Source: Chryseobacterium cucumeris (lineage in GTDB: Bacteria; Bacteroidota; Bacteroidia; Flavobacteriales; Weeksellaceae). Taken from it: DNA of 64,000 nt. Each line of letters begins with the position of its first letter. Within the stretch, counting starts at the first letter, position 1. The DNA is taken from contig NZ_LUVZ01000001.1 in NCBI RefSeq assembly GCF_001593385.1, positions 310,001 to 374,000 on the forward strand. Direction: 5' to 3'. Both the position numbers and the translations under genes were made by a program. The notes beneath the pieces were generated by a model, which saw nothing but the letters and a program-made list of their open reading frames with translations, ran no database searches and was not told the DNA's origin. Below are positions 50,974-60,885 of the stretch, piece after piece.

Positions 50974-52674
50974 TCAGGAGTTCTGAAGTTCTTTCCTGTT
51001 GTTTTTCAGTTTGGTATTGTATTCTACAAAATCAGCGAGCTTCTGGTATTGCTGCATTAATTCTCTGTAGTGCTGTACTTCTTCCGCTTTCGGCTGATAT
51101 TCCGCTTCAAATGCGGAGCCCATTTTCATGCTTGCTTCCTGAACGGTCGGATAAATTCCTGCAGATACAGCCGCATAAACAGCAGCCCCTAACGCGGGAG
51201 TCTGGTCCGAAGCGGCAACCACAATCGGCATATCCAGAACATTAGCAAGGGTCTGCATGATAAACGGTGATTTCCTTGCTACTCCTCCGATTCCGATCAC
51301 TTTATTGATTTTCACCCCTTCCTCTTCAAAACGGTCAACGATCTTCTTAGCTCCGAAACAAATGGCATTCACCAAAGCTTTGAAAATATGAGGAGCTTTT
51401 GTTCCCAGAGAAAGCTGACTAATTGCTGCCTTAAGTTGCTGGTCTGCATCCGGTGTTCTTCTTCCGTTTACCCAGTCCAATGCAATCGGAACACTATCTG
51501 AGAGAGGAATTTTTTCTGCTTCAAGAGTCAATTCTCTGATAAGTCCGTCCTCCATTTCTTCAGCGAGCTTTGTTTTATGCTCCTCTGAAATATTTTCGGA
51601 ATGTATCATCACCTGGTGAACCGGCCACATCAGGATATCTTTATACCATGCCAGCACATCTCCAAAGGCTGACTGTCCTGCTTCAAGCCCTATCAGTCCC
51701 GGAATTACGGAGCCGTCAACCTGTCCGCAGATTCCTTTTACGGTTGTATCTCCGATAGCTTCCTGTGAGGCCACCATAATATCGCAGGTAGAAGTTCCCA
51801 TGATCCTGATCAGGGTATTTTCTTCCACCCTAGCTCCTACTGCGCCTGAATGGGCATCAAAAGTTCCTACAGTAATAATGGTTTTGGTGGTAAGACCGGT
51901 TTTTGCGGCCCATTCTTCATTCAGGTAGCCGGCAATTTCATCTGAAGTATAGGTTTCCTTGTATAATCTTCCTCTGAGCGCTCCCAGAGAAGGATCTAGC
52001 CTGTTGAGAAACTCTTCGGAAGGCAGACCGCCCCACGACTCATGCCACATGGCTTTGTGGCCGGCAGCACAACGGCTTCTTTTGAATGTTGCCAGGTCTT
52101 TATGATCTGATAAAAGATAGGTCAGATAATCACAGTGCTCCATCCAGGTGTACGCAGCGTTTTTTACCTCTGCATCTGCTCTGCTGATGTGCAGTATTTT
52201 AGCCCAGAACCATTCTGAAGAGTAAATACCGCCTTCATATCTTGTATAATCTTCACCACCCCAGGTTCTTGCAAGGGTATTGATTTCTTCGGCTTCACGA
52301 ATGGCAGTATGGTCTTTCCATAAAACCATCATGACGTTGGGATTCTCTTCAAATCCCGGAACCAGCGCCAGAGCAGTTCCATCACTTGTTACTGGTAACG
52401 GTGAAGAGCCTGTAGTATCAATACAAATACTGACGATCTGCTCTGCCGGTATCCCGCTTTCTTTTACTATTTCTGAAATCGTTTTTTCCAGACCTTCAAT
52501 ATGATCTGAAGGATGCTGTCTGAAACTGTTGGCTGAAGGATTACAGAATCGGCCTTCCTTCCATCTCTGGTAGTAGCTGACTGAAGAAGTTATTTCGGAA
52601 CCGTTTTCAGTATCAATAAGGACGGCCCGTACGGAATCTGTACCGTAGTCCAGCCCGATAACATATTTTTTCAT
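50974..52674 (-). CDS. araB: Ribulokinase (FGGY)
   Basis: AraB phosphorylates L-ribulose with ATP. The 566-residue protein has the size of E. coli AraB, start YVIGLDYGTDSVRAVLIDTENG, substrate-side GGIYSSEWFWAKI, catalytic-region Asp in ITVGTFDAHSGAVGA (~270) and the ATP-site GIGGVARKSPFIMQTLANV (~455). First gene of araB-araD-araA-mutarotase-SSS; upstream are the candidate AraR operator and -7 element at 52730-52772. Confidence 0.97.
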   Translation of the reverse strand: MKKYVIGLDYGTDSVRAVLIDTENGSEITSSVSYYQRWKEGRFCNPSANSFRQHPSDHIEGLEKTISEIVKESGIPAEQIVSICIDTTGSSPLPVTSDGTALALVPGFEENPNVMMVLWKDHTAIREAEEINTLARTWGGEDYTRYEGGIYSSEWFWAKILHISRADAEVKNAAYTWMEHCDYLTYLLSDHKDLATFKRSRCAAGHKAMWHESWGGLPSEEFLNRLDPSLGALRGRLYKETYTSDEIAGYLNEEWAAKTGLTTKTIITVGTFDAHSGAVGARVEENTLIRIMGTSTCDIMVASQEAIGDTTVKGICGQVDGSVIPGLIGLEAGQSAFGDVLAWYKDILMWPVHQVMIHSENISEEHKTKLAEEMEDGLIRELTLEAEKIPLSDSVPIALDWVNGRRTPDADQQLKAAISQLSLGTKAPHIFKALVNAICFGAKKIVDRFEEEGVKINKVIGIGGVARKSPFIMQTLANVLDMPIVVAASDQTPALGAAVYAAVSAGIYPTVQEASMKMGSAFEAEYQPKAEEVQHYRELMQQYQKLADFVEYNTKLKNNRKELQNS

Positions 52675-52729
52675 GGTGGTGAAACGTTTTTGATTATTGA
52701 GATTTTAAATTCTCCTGATGAGATAAAAA

Positions 52730-52772
52730 CAAATATAAGATTCTATTTTAAATAAATGTTAAAAGTACACTT
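52730..52772 (-). promoter_or_regulatory. Candidate AraR operator and promoter of araBDA
   Basis: Palindrome AAATGTTAAAAGTACACTT at 52754-52772, then 16 bp toward the gene, TATATTTG (52737-52730) as -7 element. No TTG at -33; the operator covers that place. The region 52726-52774 is almost the same as 57734-57782 before GH3. Confidence 0.75.
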
Positions 52773-52802
52773 ATTTTTTATAACATACTATAAAACAGTT
52801 TT

Positions 52803-54791
52803 TTAAATTGTTTTCACCTTTAAAACAACCAAAGAATTGCTCGGAATTTCTGTTGAAAATTCACCTTTTTTAGCTTCTGAATTCTCCTCTTTGGGTTTCA
52901 CAGGTTCAGCATCGAAGTTATTTTCACTGGAAAGCTGCGGGGCAGACAGAAGAATTTTGGTTACTTTTTTACCGATTTTCAGAGTTTCTGGTTTGATATT
53001 TACCGTTTTAGCCTGAGTATCAGTATTGACCATTTTAATAATGATCTCATTATTTTTGGCATCTTTTACAGCTGTAGCATATAACTTCTCCTGCCCGGAC
53101 AAGGCTTTTCCGTTACTTTCTATTTTCAGTACATCCGTTCCTTTATTGTTGGAAAATAATTTCTGAACATAATAATTCGGGGTCGCGTAGGATTTCAGAT
53201 TATTGAACCAGATGAGATCGGGCGTCCACTGCCAGCCGTCAGCATGGGCAAAAAGCGGTGCGTAGGAAGTCATATAAACCACATCTGCATTTCTTTCAAG
53301 ACCGGTCATAAAAGCGGCTTCTGAAAGGGCCGTCAGCCAGTTATTTTTATTATCAGGCTTTACCACTCCTACAGACTGGGCTGCATATTCCCCGGCAAAA
53401 ACTTTTGGCCCGGAACGGTCATACTGATCGTATCTGCCTGCATTTTTCATAAACCATTCGGGAGAGTTGTAATAGTGTTCATCAACAATCTGTGCATTAA
53501 GCTGCTTCAGTTCTTTCCAGCCATATTCAAAGAACTCGCCGTCAGGTGACGGTCCGCTTCCGGAAATGATCTTTATGTCAGGATATTTTGTATGAATTGC
53601 TTTTTCAAAAACTTTATAGCGTTCAATATAATCCGCTCCCCACTGTTCATTTCCCACTCCGATAAATTTTAAATTAAAAGGCTTTGGATGCCCCATTTCA
53701 GCACGGATTTTACCCCATTTTGTGCCGGAATCTCCGTTGGCAAATTCAATCAGGTCCAGGGCATCCTGAACGTAGGGATCAAGGTCTTCCATTTTCACCA
53801 GTTCTGCGGTATTGAACTGGCATGCCATTCCGCAGCTCAGAATAGGAACAGGTTCTGCACCCAGGTCTTCGGAAAGCTGGAAATATTCATAAAATCCCAG
53901 CCCGAAAGACTGTCCGTAATCCGGTGTAAGCCTGTGCGGAAATCCTGTACTCCATTTATTGATAAGGTATTCACGGTCTGCTATATTTCCTATTGTTTTT
54001 TTCCACTGATAGCGTTCTGCCAAGGTTCTTCCTTCTACGATACAACCTCCCGGAAATCTCAAAAATCCGGGCTGCAGATCATATAATTTCTGAACTAGGT
54101 CTTTTCGCAAACCTCCTTTTCTGCCTTTCCAGGTGTCTTGTGGGAAAAGTGAGATCATATCCATATTCACAATGCCGTTTCCGGTAAATGTAATTCGCAG
54201 TTTTGCTTTTTCTACAGTTTTCGGTGCTTTGAAAACTGCTGTATACTTCTGCCATCCGTTTCTTTTTATAAGTGTGGAAACTGAAGAAATTTCCTTCCCA
54301 TTTTCATCAACAAGACTTGCATTTACCGCAGCAATATTTCCTGAAACATTCTCGAGATCAAAACTGAAATCATATTGTTCTCCCTGATGAAGGCCTATTC
54401 CCCTGAATCCTTCATTCTCAAGAATATAATTTTTATCGTTCAGAACGGTAATTCTTGCGTAATTTTTATTGGTTTTGGCAGGGTCAGAATAAATGGTCAG
54501 AAACCCGGAATCCAGGTTAGGAGAAAGTGTTTTTGTGTTGGGCTGTTTCCATCCTGTAAATGGTTCGTCAAATTCAAAACTGCGGTTTTTAATCAGTTCA
54601 GCATACAATCCGCCATCTGCTGCAAAATTGATGTCTTCAAAAAAAATCCCGTACATGGTGGGCTGTATTTTAATAGGTGTAGAGGTTTCTTTCAGATCCA
54701 GGTTAAAGGTACGGACCGTATTATTCTGAGCCGAAAAAAAAGCAGCACTGAGGGAAATCGCGATGGAAAATATTTTATTTTTGGTTGTCAT
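52803..54791 (-). CDS. Alpha-L-arabinofuranosidase, GH51
   Basis: A 662-residue enzyme releasing arabinose from arabinoxylan or arabinan fragments. Signal peptide residues 1-21 place it outside the cytoplasm. A carbohydrate-binding-like jelly roll (~60-200) precedes the TIM barrel with FLRFPGGCIVEG; acid/base Glu in IGVGNEQWGADY (~380) and nucleophile Glu in VFAGEYAAQS (~469). C-terminal beta domain. Lies between the GH3 gene (52 bp) and the ara promoter (128 bp to araB), so GH3 and GH51 form their own transcript. Confidence 0.96.
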   Translation of the reverse strand: MTTKNKIFSIAISLSAAFFSAQNNTVRTFNLDLKETSTPIKIQPTMYGIFFEDINFAADGGLYAELIKNRSFEFDEPFTGWKQPNTKTLSPNLDSGFLTIYSDPAKTNKNYARITVLNDKNYILENEGFRGIGLHQGEQYDFSFDLENVSGNIAAVNASLVDENGKEISSVSTLIKRNGWQKYTAVFKAPKTVEKAKLRITFTGNGIVNMDMISLFPQDTWKGRKGGLRKDLVQKLYDLQPGFLRFPGGCIVEGRTLAERYQWKKTIGNIADREYLINKWSTGFPHRLTPDYGQSFGLGFYEYFQLSEDLGAEPVPILSCGMACQFNTAELVKMEDLDPYVQDALDLIEFANGDSGTKWGKIRAEMGHPKPFNLKFIGVGNEQWGADYIERYKVFEKAIHTKYPDIKIISGSGPSPDGEFFEYGWKELKQLNAQIVDEHYYNSPEWFMKNAGRYDQYDRSGPKVFAGEYAAQSVGVVKPDNKNNWLTALSEAAFMTGLERNADVVYMTSYAPLFAHADGWQWTPDLIWFNNLKSYATPNYYVQKLFSNNKGTDVLKIESNGKALSGQEKLYATAVKDAKNNEIIIKMVNTDTQAKTVNIKPETLKIGKKVTKILLSAPQLSSENNFDAEPVKPKEENSEAKKGEFSTEIPSNSLVVLKVKTI

Positions 54792-54843
54792 AGATCGTTA
54801 TTTTGAAAACTAAAGCATGTCTCAATTTGTCTTGAATCAATTT

Positions 54844-57477
54844 TTATTTTACTGTTAATGGAATGCTTTTCAACACGGCATCATCAGAAGTTCCGCCATA
54901 AAAAATGGTATAATCGCCGGGTTTTGAAACCAGATCATCTGCTTTTTCATCATAGAAGGCAAATGAATCTTTGGAGAGGGTCAGCTGAATATTTTTTGTT
55001 TCTTTAGATCTGATTAAAGTCCTCTCAAAAGCCCTTAACGTTTTTACCGGTGCCTGGGTATCATTATTTCTTTTGATATAGACCTGAGCGACTTCTTCGC
55101 CATCCCTTTCTGAAACATTGGTTACCGGAATTGTGATCGTCACATTTTCGTTGGTATTGATAGTATTTTTGCTGAGTTTTGAATCTCCATAAACAAATTT
55201 TGAATAGCTCAGGCCATGCCCGAACGGATAAAGAGGTTTTTCCGTCATATAACGGTAGGTTCTTCCCTGCATATCATAATTCTCAAATCCTTCGTGTTTG
55301 CTTGTCTTTGAAAGAGCGTTATCCAGCTGCTCAAGGTTTTTGTAAAAGGTAATGGGTAATTTTCCTGAAGGGTTATAATCCCCTGCCAAAACATCTGCTA
55401 CGGCCGTTCCTCCTGATTGTCCGCCATACCAGGCATTCAACAGGGCATCATAATTTTTCTCATCCTGTTCCAATCCCAGAGCACTTCCGGTACAAAGAAC
55501 AAAAACAACAGGTTTTCCGGTTTTTCTAAGCTCCGCTAACAGTTCCCGTTGCACTTTAGGAAGGGCAATCGAAGTTTTGTCACCTCCTCTGAAGCCTTCT
55601 GCATTTACCATCATCTCTTCACCTTCCAGACTTGGAGAAAGTCCGCCTGCAAAGACAATGACGTCTGCACTTTTCACCTTTTCCCTCACCGAAGCAAAAT
55701 TAACAGGGTCTTTTCTGTAGACTTCAAAGCTGATGCTTACATATTTTCCTTTTTGTGTATGACGCAGTTCTATCTGGTATTCTTTTCCTTTTTCCATTTT
55801 TACAGGAAACTCTGAAGGATGTCTTGCATCAGGTCCTTTTCTTGTTGCGATTTCTTTTCCGTCCACAAAAAGGGTATAGATATCGGAAGTGGAAGCAGAA
55901 AACACGACCTCTCCTGTGTAGGTACTTTTGAAAATCCCTGAAATGATGGCTGAGGTATTTTCTCTTCCTACATTGGGTGCAAGCCGGGTTCCTCCAAAGC
56001 TGTTGTAGCTGATGGCAGTAGAATTTACGGAAGTATTGGCCGGCTGCCCTTTGAATTCATTATTATTGAAAAACGCTACTTTCATTCCTTTCGCACCGTT
56101 TTTCTGACTGATAAAATTCTGGTATAATGACGTTCTGGAAGAAGGATCTGTGACTTCGCTTCCTTTTTCGTAGATAATTTCAGCATTCGGGAATTTGGTT
56201 TTGATTCCTTCTAAAATCGTTACAATGGAAGAAGGGGTTCCATTATAGTTTCCTAACTGCATCAATCCGTCATCAGCGTTTGGTCCTACAACGGCAATTT
56301 TTTTAATATTTCTGCTGAGAGGCAGAATATTCTTTTCGTTTTTCATCAGCACAATTGACTTTTGTGCCATTTTCAGTGCCTGCTTTTTATGTTCTTCAGA
56401 ATCGACTACAGAATACGGAATGGTATTCCAGTGAACGGAAGATTTCGGATCAAGCATTCCCAGTTTAAACCAGCCTTTAAGGATTCTGCGCATCGACGCA
56501 TCGATATCTTTTTCGGTAATCAGTCCGCTTGCCAGAGATTTATTCAGATTGTTATAGGTATCTCCGCATTCCAGATCCGTGGAATGTTTCAGGGCATCTG
56601 CTGCGGTTGTTTTTTCGTCAGGATGGGTGCCGTGGTATTTTTTCTGAAAGAAATCGGCCAGTGCCCAGCAGTCTGAGACTACCATTCCGTCATACTTCCA
56701 TTTTCCACGGAGGATTTCAGTAAGTAAAGTATTGTTTGCACAACATGGCTGCCCGTCAAAAGCATTGTAAGCACACATTACTTCTCTTACATTCCCTTCC
56801 TGAACCAATGCTTTAAAAGCCGGCAGATAGGTCTCATACAGATCTCTTTTTGAAATTTCTGCATTGTAGGAGTGGCGGTTCCATTCCGGTCCGCTGTGTA
56901 CTGCAAAATGTTTGGCACAAGCGTGGGTTTTAAAATATTTCGGGTCGTTTCCCTGCAGACCTTTTACTGCAGCAACGCCGAGAATAGAGGTAAGATAAGG
57001 GTCTTCACCATAGGTTTCCTGGCCTCTTCCCCATCTTGGGTCACGGAAAATATTGATATTGGGTGTCCAGAAGGTAAGTCCTTCGTACCGCCCTGTTTTT
57101 TGGGCTTCATCAAAAGATCTGTTGTATTTTGCCCGTGCTTCATCAGAGATCATTTCAAAAGTTTTCAAATGCTCCGGAACATCCCATGTGGCTGCCATCC
57201 CGATTGCCTGAGGAAAAACTGTGGCTGTTCCTGCTCTTGCCACTCCGTGAAGTGCTTCATTCCACCATCCGTAGGCAGGAATTTCCAGACGGGGAACTGC
57301 CTGGGAATTATCCATCATCATTCCTATCTTTTCTTCTGTGGTCAATAAAGAAAGAAGGTTCTCTATTCTTTCATTAACCGGAAGATCCGGGTTTCTGAAT
57401 GGGTATTTATAATGGCTCTGGGCAAAAAATAAAGGTGCTGCAAGGGTTGCACATAGGATTATTACAATTCTTTTCAT
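54844..57477 (-). CDS. GH3 beta-glycosidase with PA14 domain (beta-xylosidase candidate)
   Basis: An 877-residue periplasmic glycosidase. Signal MKRIVIILCATLAAPLFFAQ. The N-terminal TIM barrel has the nucleophile Asp in GMVVSDCWALADFF (~266) and AKHFAVHSGPEWNRH. A PA14 domain is inserted at ~470-610 (GIFKSTYTGEVVFSASTSDIYTLFVDGKE) and a fibronectin-III-like domain closes the protein. GH3 enzymes with this layout next to xylan genes usually remove xylose from the non-reducing end, but glucosidase activity is possible. First gene of the GH3-GH51 transcript, with an operator at 57762-57780. Confidence 0.94.
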   Translation of the reverse strand: MKRIVIILCATLAAPLFFAQSHYKYPFRNPDLPVNERIENLLSLLTTEEKIGMMMDNSQAVPRLEIPAYGWWNEALHGVARAGTATVFPQAIGMAATWDVPEHLKTFEMISDEARAKYNRSFDEAQKTGRYEGLTFWTPNINIFRDPRWGRGQETYGEDPYLTSILGVAAVKGLQGNDPKYFKTHACAKHFAVHSGPEWNRHSYNAEISKRDLYETYLPAFKALVQEGNVREVMCAYNAFDGQPCCANNTLLTEILRGKWKYDGMVVSDCWALADFFQKKYHGTHPDEKTTAADALKHSTDLECGDTYNNLNKSLASGLITEKDIDASMRRILKGWFKLGMLDPKSSVHWNTIPYSVVDSEEHKKQALKMAQKSIVLMKNEKNILPLSRNIKKIAVVGPNADDGLMQLGNYNGTPSSIVTILEGIKTKFPNAEIIYEKGSEVTDPSSRTSLYQNFISQKNGAKGMKVAFFNNNEFKGQPANTSVNSTAISYNSFGGTRLAPNVGRENTSAIISGIFKSTYTGEVVFSASTSDIYTLFVDGKEIATRKGPDARHPSEFPVKMEKGKEYQIELRHTQKGKYVSISFEVYRKDPVNFASVREKVKSADVIVFAGGLSPSLEGEEMMVNAEGFRGGDKTSIALPKVQRELLAELRKTGKPVVFVLCTGSALGLEQDEKNYDALLNAWYGGQSGGTAVADVLAGDYNPSGKLPITFYKNLEQLDNALSKTSKHEGFENYDMQGRTYRYMTEKPLYPFGHGLSYSKFVYGDSKLSKNTINTNENVTITIPVTNVSERDGEEVAQVYIKRNNDTQAPVKTLRAFERTLIRSKETKNIQLTLSKDSFAFYDEKADDLVSKPGDYTIFYGGTSDDAVLKSIPLTVK

Positions 57478-57536
57478 AGGTATATGGTTTCAATAAAGTC
57501 CTAAGACTTTGTGGATGCTGTAATTAATGATTTTCT

Positions 57537-57676
57537 AACCACAGATTTCACGGATTTTCACAGATGACTGCGCATATTTCTTTATAAGAATGGGGTTAGC
57601 AAAGTCCGAAAAATGGTTGTTGATTTTGTGATTAATCATTTCAACCCACTGATTTTACAGATTTTCACGGATAATT
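57537..57676. repeat. Paired repeat of the ACAGATTT-CACGGATTTTCACAG type
   Basis: aaccacagatttcacggatt (from 57537) and caacccactgattttacaga (from 57642) are two variants of one word, each followed by ttcac(a/g)gat. It resembles a non-coding repeat common in Bacteroidetes intergenic DNA, here in the GH3 leader. Confidence 0.55.
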
Positions 57677-57737
57677 ATGTTTTCATTCTTATTTTATACA
57701 AATTGCCAGTATCATTAAACAACAATGCAATGAAAAA

Positions 57738-57780
57738 CAAATATAACGTTCTATTTTAAATAAATGTAAATAATACACTT
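57738..57780 (-). promoter_or_regulatory. Candidate AraR operator and promoter before GH3
   Basis: Palindrome AAATGTAAATAATACACTT at 57762-57780, 16 bp, TATATTTG (57745-57738). Same spacing as at araB. 260 bp upstream of the GH3 ATG. Confidence 0.75.
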
Positions 57781-57877
57781 AAATTAAGAATAAATCCTAC
57801 TTACTTTTGGTTTTCATCTACCAGATTGTGGAAATAAAGCCACCATAAGCAGTGCTCATGATGGCTTTGGACTCAAT

Positions 57878-60616
57878 TTACTCTTTGATAAATTTTTGTT
57901 TTACGACTGTATTATTTTTTTGAGTAACCTCAATAAAGTAAATACCAGCCGGGAAATTCCCCACATTAATTTGGTTTTTCCCTGAATTTATTTTCAACCC
58001 GGTTCTGATAACGCTTCCTCTAGCATCAAAAATGATGGCAGTTGCTTCTGACAAATCAGAATCAATGAAAAGGTCTGCTTTTACCGGGTTAGGATATATT
58101 TTTATCCCTTCTTTTTTAGCTTCAGCAGAAATGTTTCTGGCACTTAACGATCCGAAATTTAAAGGAAGAACATTAGCTGAATAGGCGTTTTCTTCTGTAA
58201 GATATGCTTTGAAAGATCCTATTGCAGGTTCACTTCCGGCAGTTATTTTATAGAAGCCTGTTACTCCGTTTTCTGTTTTCAGCACATAAGCATTCGCCGG
58301 AACTTTGATGCCCTGGTAAACTCCGTTCATCTGATTCACAGTGATTGCTTTGGGTGTGGAAACATTTCCTGTACCGCTGAAAGTAATATTTCCTGTAGCA
58401 TTGATGATTACCGGAGTATTTGCAGGAATGATCCCGTTTGAAATTGCGGTACAACTGATATTACTGGCATTCGGAGACATCAGATAAGCGGTAACTCCGG
58501 AAGGTATATTAGCCTGGAATGGAAGGATCAACACATCGTAACCATTAAATATACGGCTGTAAGAAGCTGTATTGGCTGTGAAGTTAAACGGCACCTGAAA
58601 ATCCATACCCTGACCGGAAAGGACAAGATTTGAACAAGCTGTACCTGAAATCACATTATTGGCAGATGAACTTACGTTTGAATTCACATAATAAATGCTG
58701 TTAGAGTTAGCACTCATAGGCTGCCAGTTATTGGAGGAAGTAACTCCTGCTGCATTTCTGAAGTCTACAGAAGTGTAGTAGCCATTTTCCAGTGCATCCA
58801 TCAGATAGCTGTCGCTTGCGGAATAGGTACCTCCGAATTTTGAAGCAATTTCATTACCTACATTGAAATAAACATCTCCCAGATTAAGGGTCAGTACAGA
58901 GCTGTAATTGGAATTTCTCAATCCTAAAATTCCTTTGCACCCGTCTGTAAGCACCTGTCTTGAAATATCTAAGGTGATATCGAAGTTTCCTCCCTGCGGA
59001 AAATTAATCTTGCCGTAATTATATGATTTCGTTACGCCCTGACTGTTGATGTAATATAAAGTCGTATTGTCTGAATAGCTTTGTCCCGCTGTTGTATAGC
59101 TGTTTACATGCAGGATCAGTTTATTGTACCGGTCATTAAGCTGAAGATATCCGTTAGCCGCAGTCATATTATTACTGATAAGAGGGCTTGGATTAGAGAA
59201 CGTCACCGTTGTATTGCTGATATTGAATCCTGTCCCAAAAGCTGTACTGGTAGTAGTTTGTGTTTCGATTTTATTATAATGAATATCTCCGCCTGTCATC
59301 AGAGAAGCAGGTCTGTCGCCGCTTTTATTAAAAACAAATGTCATGACACTGGAAGGGCTGATATCAGCAGTAGGCCGGAATGTTGCTGTACTCAAAGAAA
59401 TAGGTGTGGTAACCATATTGGATTGTGTATTGGTCAATACTTTTGTTCCTGAAGTTGTGTAAAAAGGCAAGTCAACCTTCAAGCTATACGTGTTCTGAGA
59501 AGGATTGATGACCATAAGAACAACCTGATTTCCATCCTGGGAAATATAAGAAGAGCCTTGTAAAACTCCGGTTTTGTCATCCCATTTAGCTTCTATTCTC
59601 GTTTTTCCTGTTGTGTACTTGGCATAATGTGAAAGAATATAGCCTCTTTTGGTCATTACACCTGCGGGAGTTCCGTAAGTTCCGTCACCCATTAAGCCAT
59701 AATAGCGTTTGGCAGAGTAATGGATCCATGCATTGATATTACCCAATAAAGCATTGTTGACGCTGCTGGCAAAGGTAAATGCATCGGTATTCCAGCTGAA
59801 ATCTCTTGCCGGCTGGGTAGATGATGAGTTCCAGTTGATCAGATATTCTGTCTGCCAGATTTCTTTGTTATAATTCTGAAATTGTTTGTAAGTAGACTGC
59901 ATAAGCCCATATTGATGCCCGCCATACACTTCAAAATTAGCCATTGCTGTAGGATCCAGCAAAGCACTGGCAAAATTATCCGTAAATCCCACACTTTCCG
60001 GGGCAATCACTTTACAGTTGATAAGCTGTCCGTAATTTTTGATAAAATTAGTAATCTGTGCAGGGGTCCAGATGCATCCCTGATACTGTGCCATTTCATC
60101 CGGTTCATTTTGAATGGAGATATAATCAAGATCTACTCCATTGTTCTGGAGATAGGTAACAAAGCTGTTAAGATAAAGGGCATAATCCTGATAGTTTTCC
60201 GGCTTTAAATATCCGATCTGCTGTACTCCGTTCGCATCAGTATACACTGCATTCACATGGTTATTGGTTTTCCAGGCTGCGGGCATGGTCCAGGGCGAAG
60301 CAAAAATGGTAAGCCCCATAGATTTGGCGAGCTGTGCTGTAGCTAATACAGAACTCCAGTTGCTGCTATTTTCGGGAATATATAATCTCATAATATTATA
60401 TCCACCTTCACTGGAAGCGCCCCAAAGCGTCTGAATTTCTGAGGTAGACATATGGTTATAGGCAAACTGGGGACTGCAGACAAATCCCCCGAATCCTCTT
60501 ATTTTCTGATAAACAGTATTCTTATCAATTTTTACCGTAGTAAGCTGCCCATGCAACAGACAGCTGAAAAGCAAACATATAGAATGAATGCTGAGAAGTT
60601 TTAAAATTTTTTTCAT
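57878..60616 (-). CDS. GH30 glucuronoxylanase-like, type IX secreted
   Basis: A 912-residue exported enzyme. Signal peptide residues 1-24; a GH30 barrel with side beta-domain follows (25-430): IRGFGGFVCSP, acid/base Glu in ISIQNEPDEMA (~172), nucleophile Glu in IWQTEYLINW (~256). GH30 xylanases of this kind cut near glucuronic acid branches. The middle (~450-800) is beta-rich and unassigned. The last ~75 residues are a type IX secretion sorting domain (IKIYPNPVKADLFID... GIYFIEVTQKNNTVVKQKFIK), so it goes to the cell surface. It is the only protein of the locus with this tag. Starts after a 269-bp gap from GH115. Confidence 0.92.
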   Translation of the reverse strand: MKKILKLLSIHSICLLFSCLLHGQLTTVKIDKNTVYQKIRGFGGFVCSPQFAYNHMSTSEIQTLWGASSEGGYNIMRLYIPENSSNWSSVLATAQLAKSMGLTIFASPWTMPAAWKTNNHVNAVYTDANGVQQIGYLKPENYQDYALYLNSFVTYLQNNGVDLDYISIQNEPDEMAQYQGCIWTPAQITNFIKNYGQLINCKVIAPESVGFTDNFASALLDPTAMANFEVYGGHQYGLMQSTYKQFQNYNKEIWQTEYLINWNSSSTQPARDFSWNTDAFTFASSVNNALLGNINAWIHYSAKRYYGLMGDGTYGTPAGVMTKRGYILSHYAKYTTGKTRIEAKWDDKTGVLQGSSYISQDGNQVVLMVINPSQNTYSLKVDLPFYTTSGTKVLTNTQSNMVTTPISLSTATFRPTADISPSSVMTFVFNKSGDRPASLMTGGDIHYNKIETQTTTSTAFGTGFNISNTTVTFSNPSPLISNNMTAANGYLQLNDRYNKLILHVNSYTTAGQSYSDNTTLYYINSQGVTKSYNYGKINFPQGGNFDITLDISRQVLTDGCKGILGLRNSNYSSVLTLNLGDVYFNVGNEIASKFGGTYSASDSYLMDALENGYYTSVDFRNAAGVTSSNNWQPMSANSNSIYYVNSNVSSSANNVISGTACSNLVLSGQGMDFQVPFNFTANTASYSRIFNGYDVLILPFQANIPSGVTAYLMSPNASNISCTAISNGIIPANTPVIINATGNITFSGTGNVSTPKAITVNQMNGVYQGIKVPANAYVLKTENGVTGFYKITAGSEPAIGSFKAYLTEENAYSANVLPLNFGSLSARNISAEAKKEGIKIYPNPVKADLFIDSDLSEATAIIFDARGSVIRTGLKINSGKNQINVGNFPAGIYFIEVTQKNNTVVKQKFIKE

Positions 60617-60688
60617 AATGGTTTAGTTTTAGATAGTCGTGATTTTGATTGAAGACAATTAATGTAAGGGCAATAGATTCCCCATCAA

Positions 60689-60712
60689 GACGGTTCATTT
60701 TCAAAAACCGTC
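60689..60712. promoter_or_regulatory. Inverted repeat in the gap between GH115 and GH30
   Basis: GACGGTT-N10-AACCGTC, without a T run, so a protein site or weak hairpin rather than a clear terminator. The 60617-60885 gap otherwise has no ORF or standard promoter. Confidence 0.4.
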
Positions 60713-60885
60713 AGGAAAATACCCTGAATGATATCAGGCAGCGATCTGTTAAATAAAGTTGCTTACAAAATCATTCGCTGTTCTTTCTCTTCATTCTCTG
60801 TGAGGGAACTGTATTTCAGATTGGAATGTGAATTAAGATTAATGTTTCATAATTAAAGTGTTGTTTGTGATGAGTATTGGGCCAC

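Larger units (their letters stand above)
57478..57877. other. Intergenic region between GH30 and GH3
   Basis: 400 bp, no ORF. It contains two copies of a short repeat (57537-57570 and 57642-57676), the candidate AraR operator and -7 element (57738-57780), and AT-rich DNA. The transcript start would give a leader of about 250 nt carrying the repeats. Confidence 0.6.

Noticed and set aside
53688..54806. Series of long plus-strand ORFs opposite the GH51 gene
   Set aside because: Shadows of the conserved GH51 frame; no domain or signal of their own.
60689..60712. Terminator between GH115 and GH30
   Set aside because: The inverted repeat GACGGTT/AACCGTC has a 10-nt loop and no T run on the transcribed strand; kept only as an inverted repeat.
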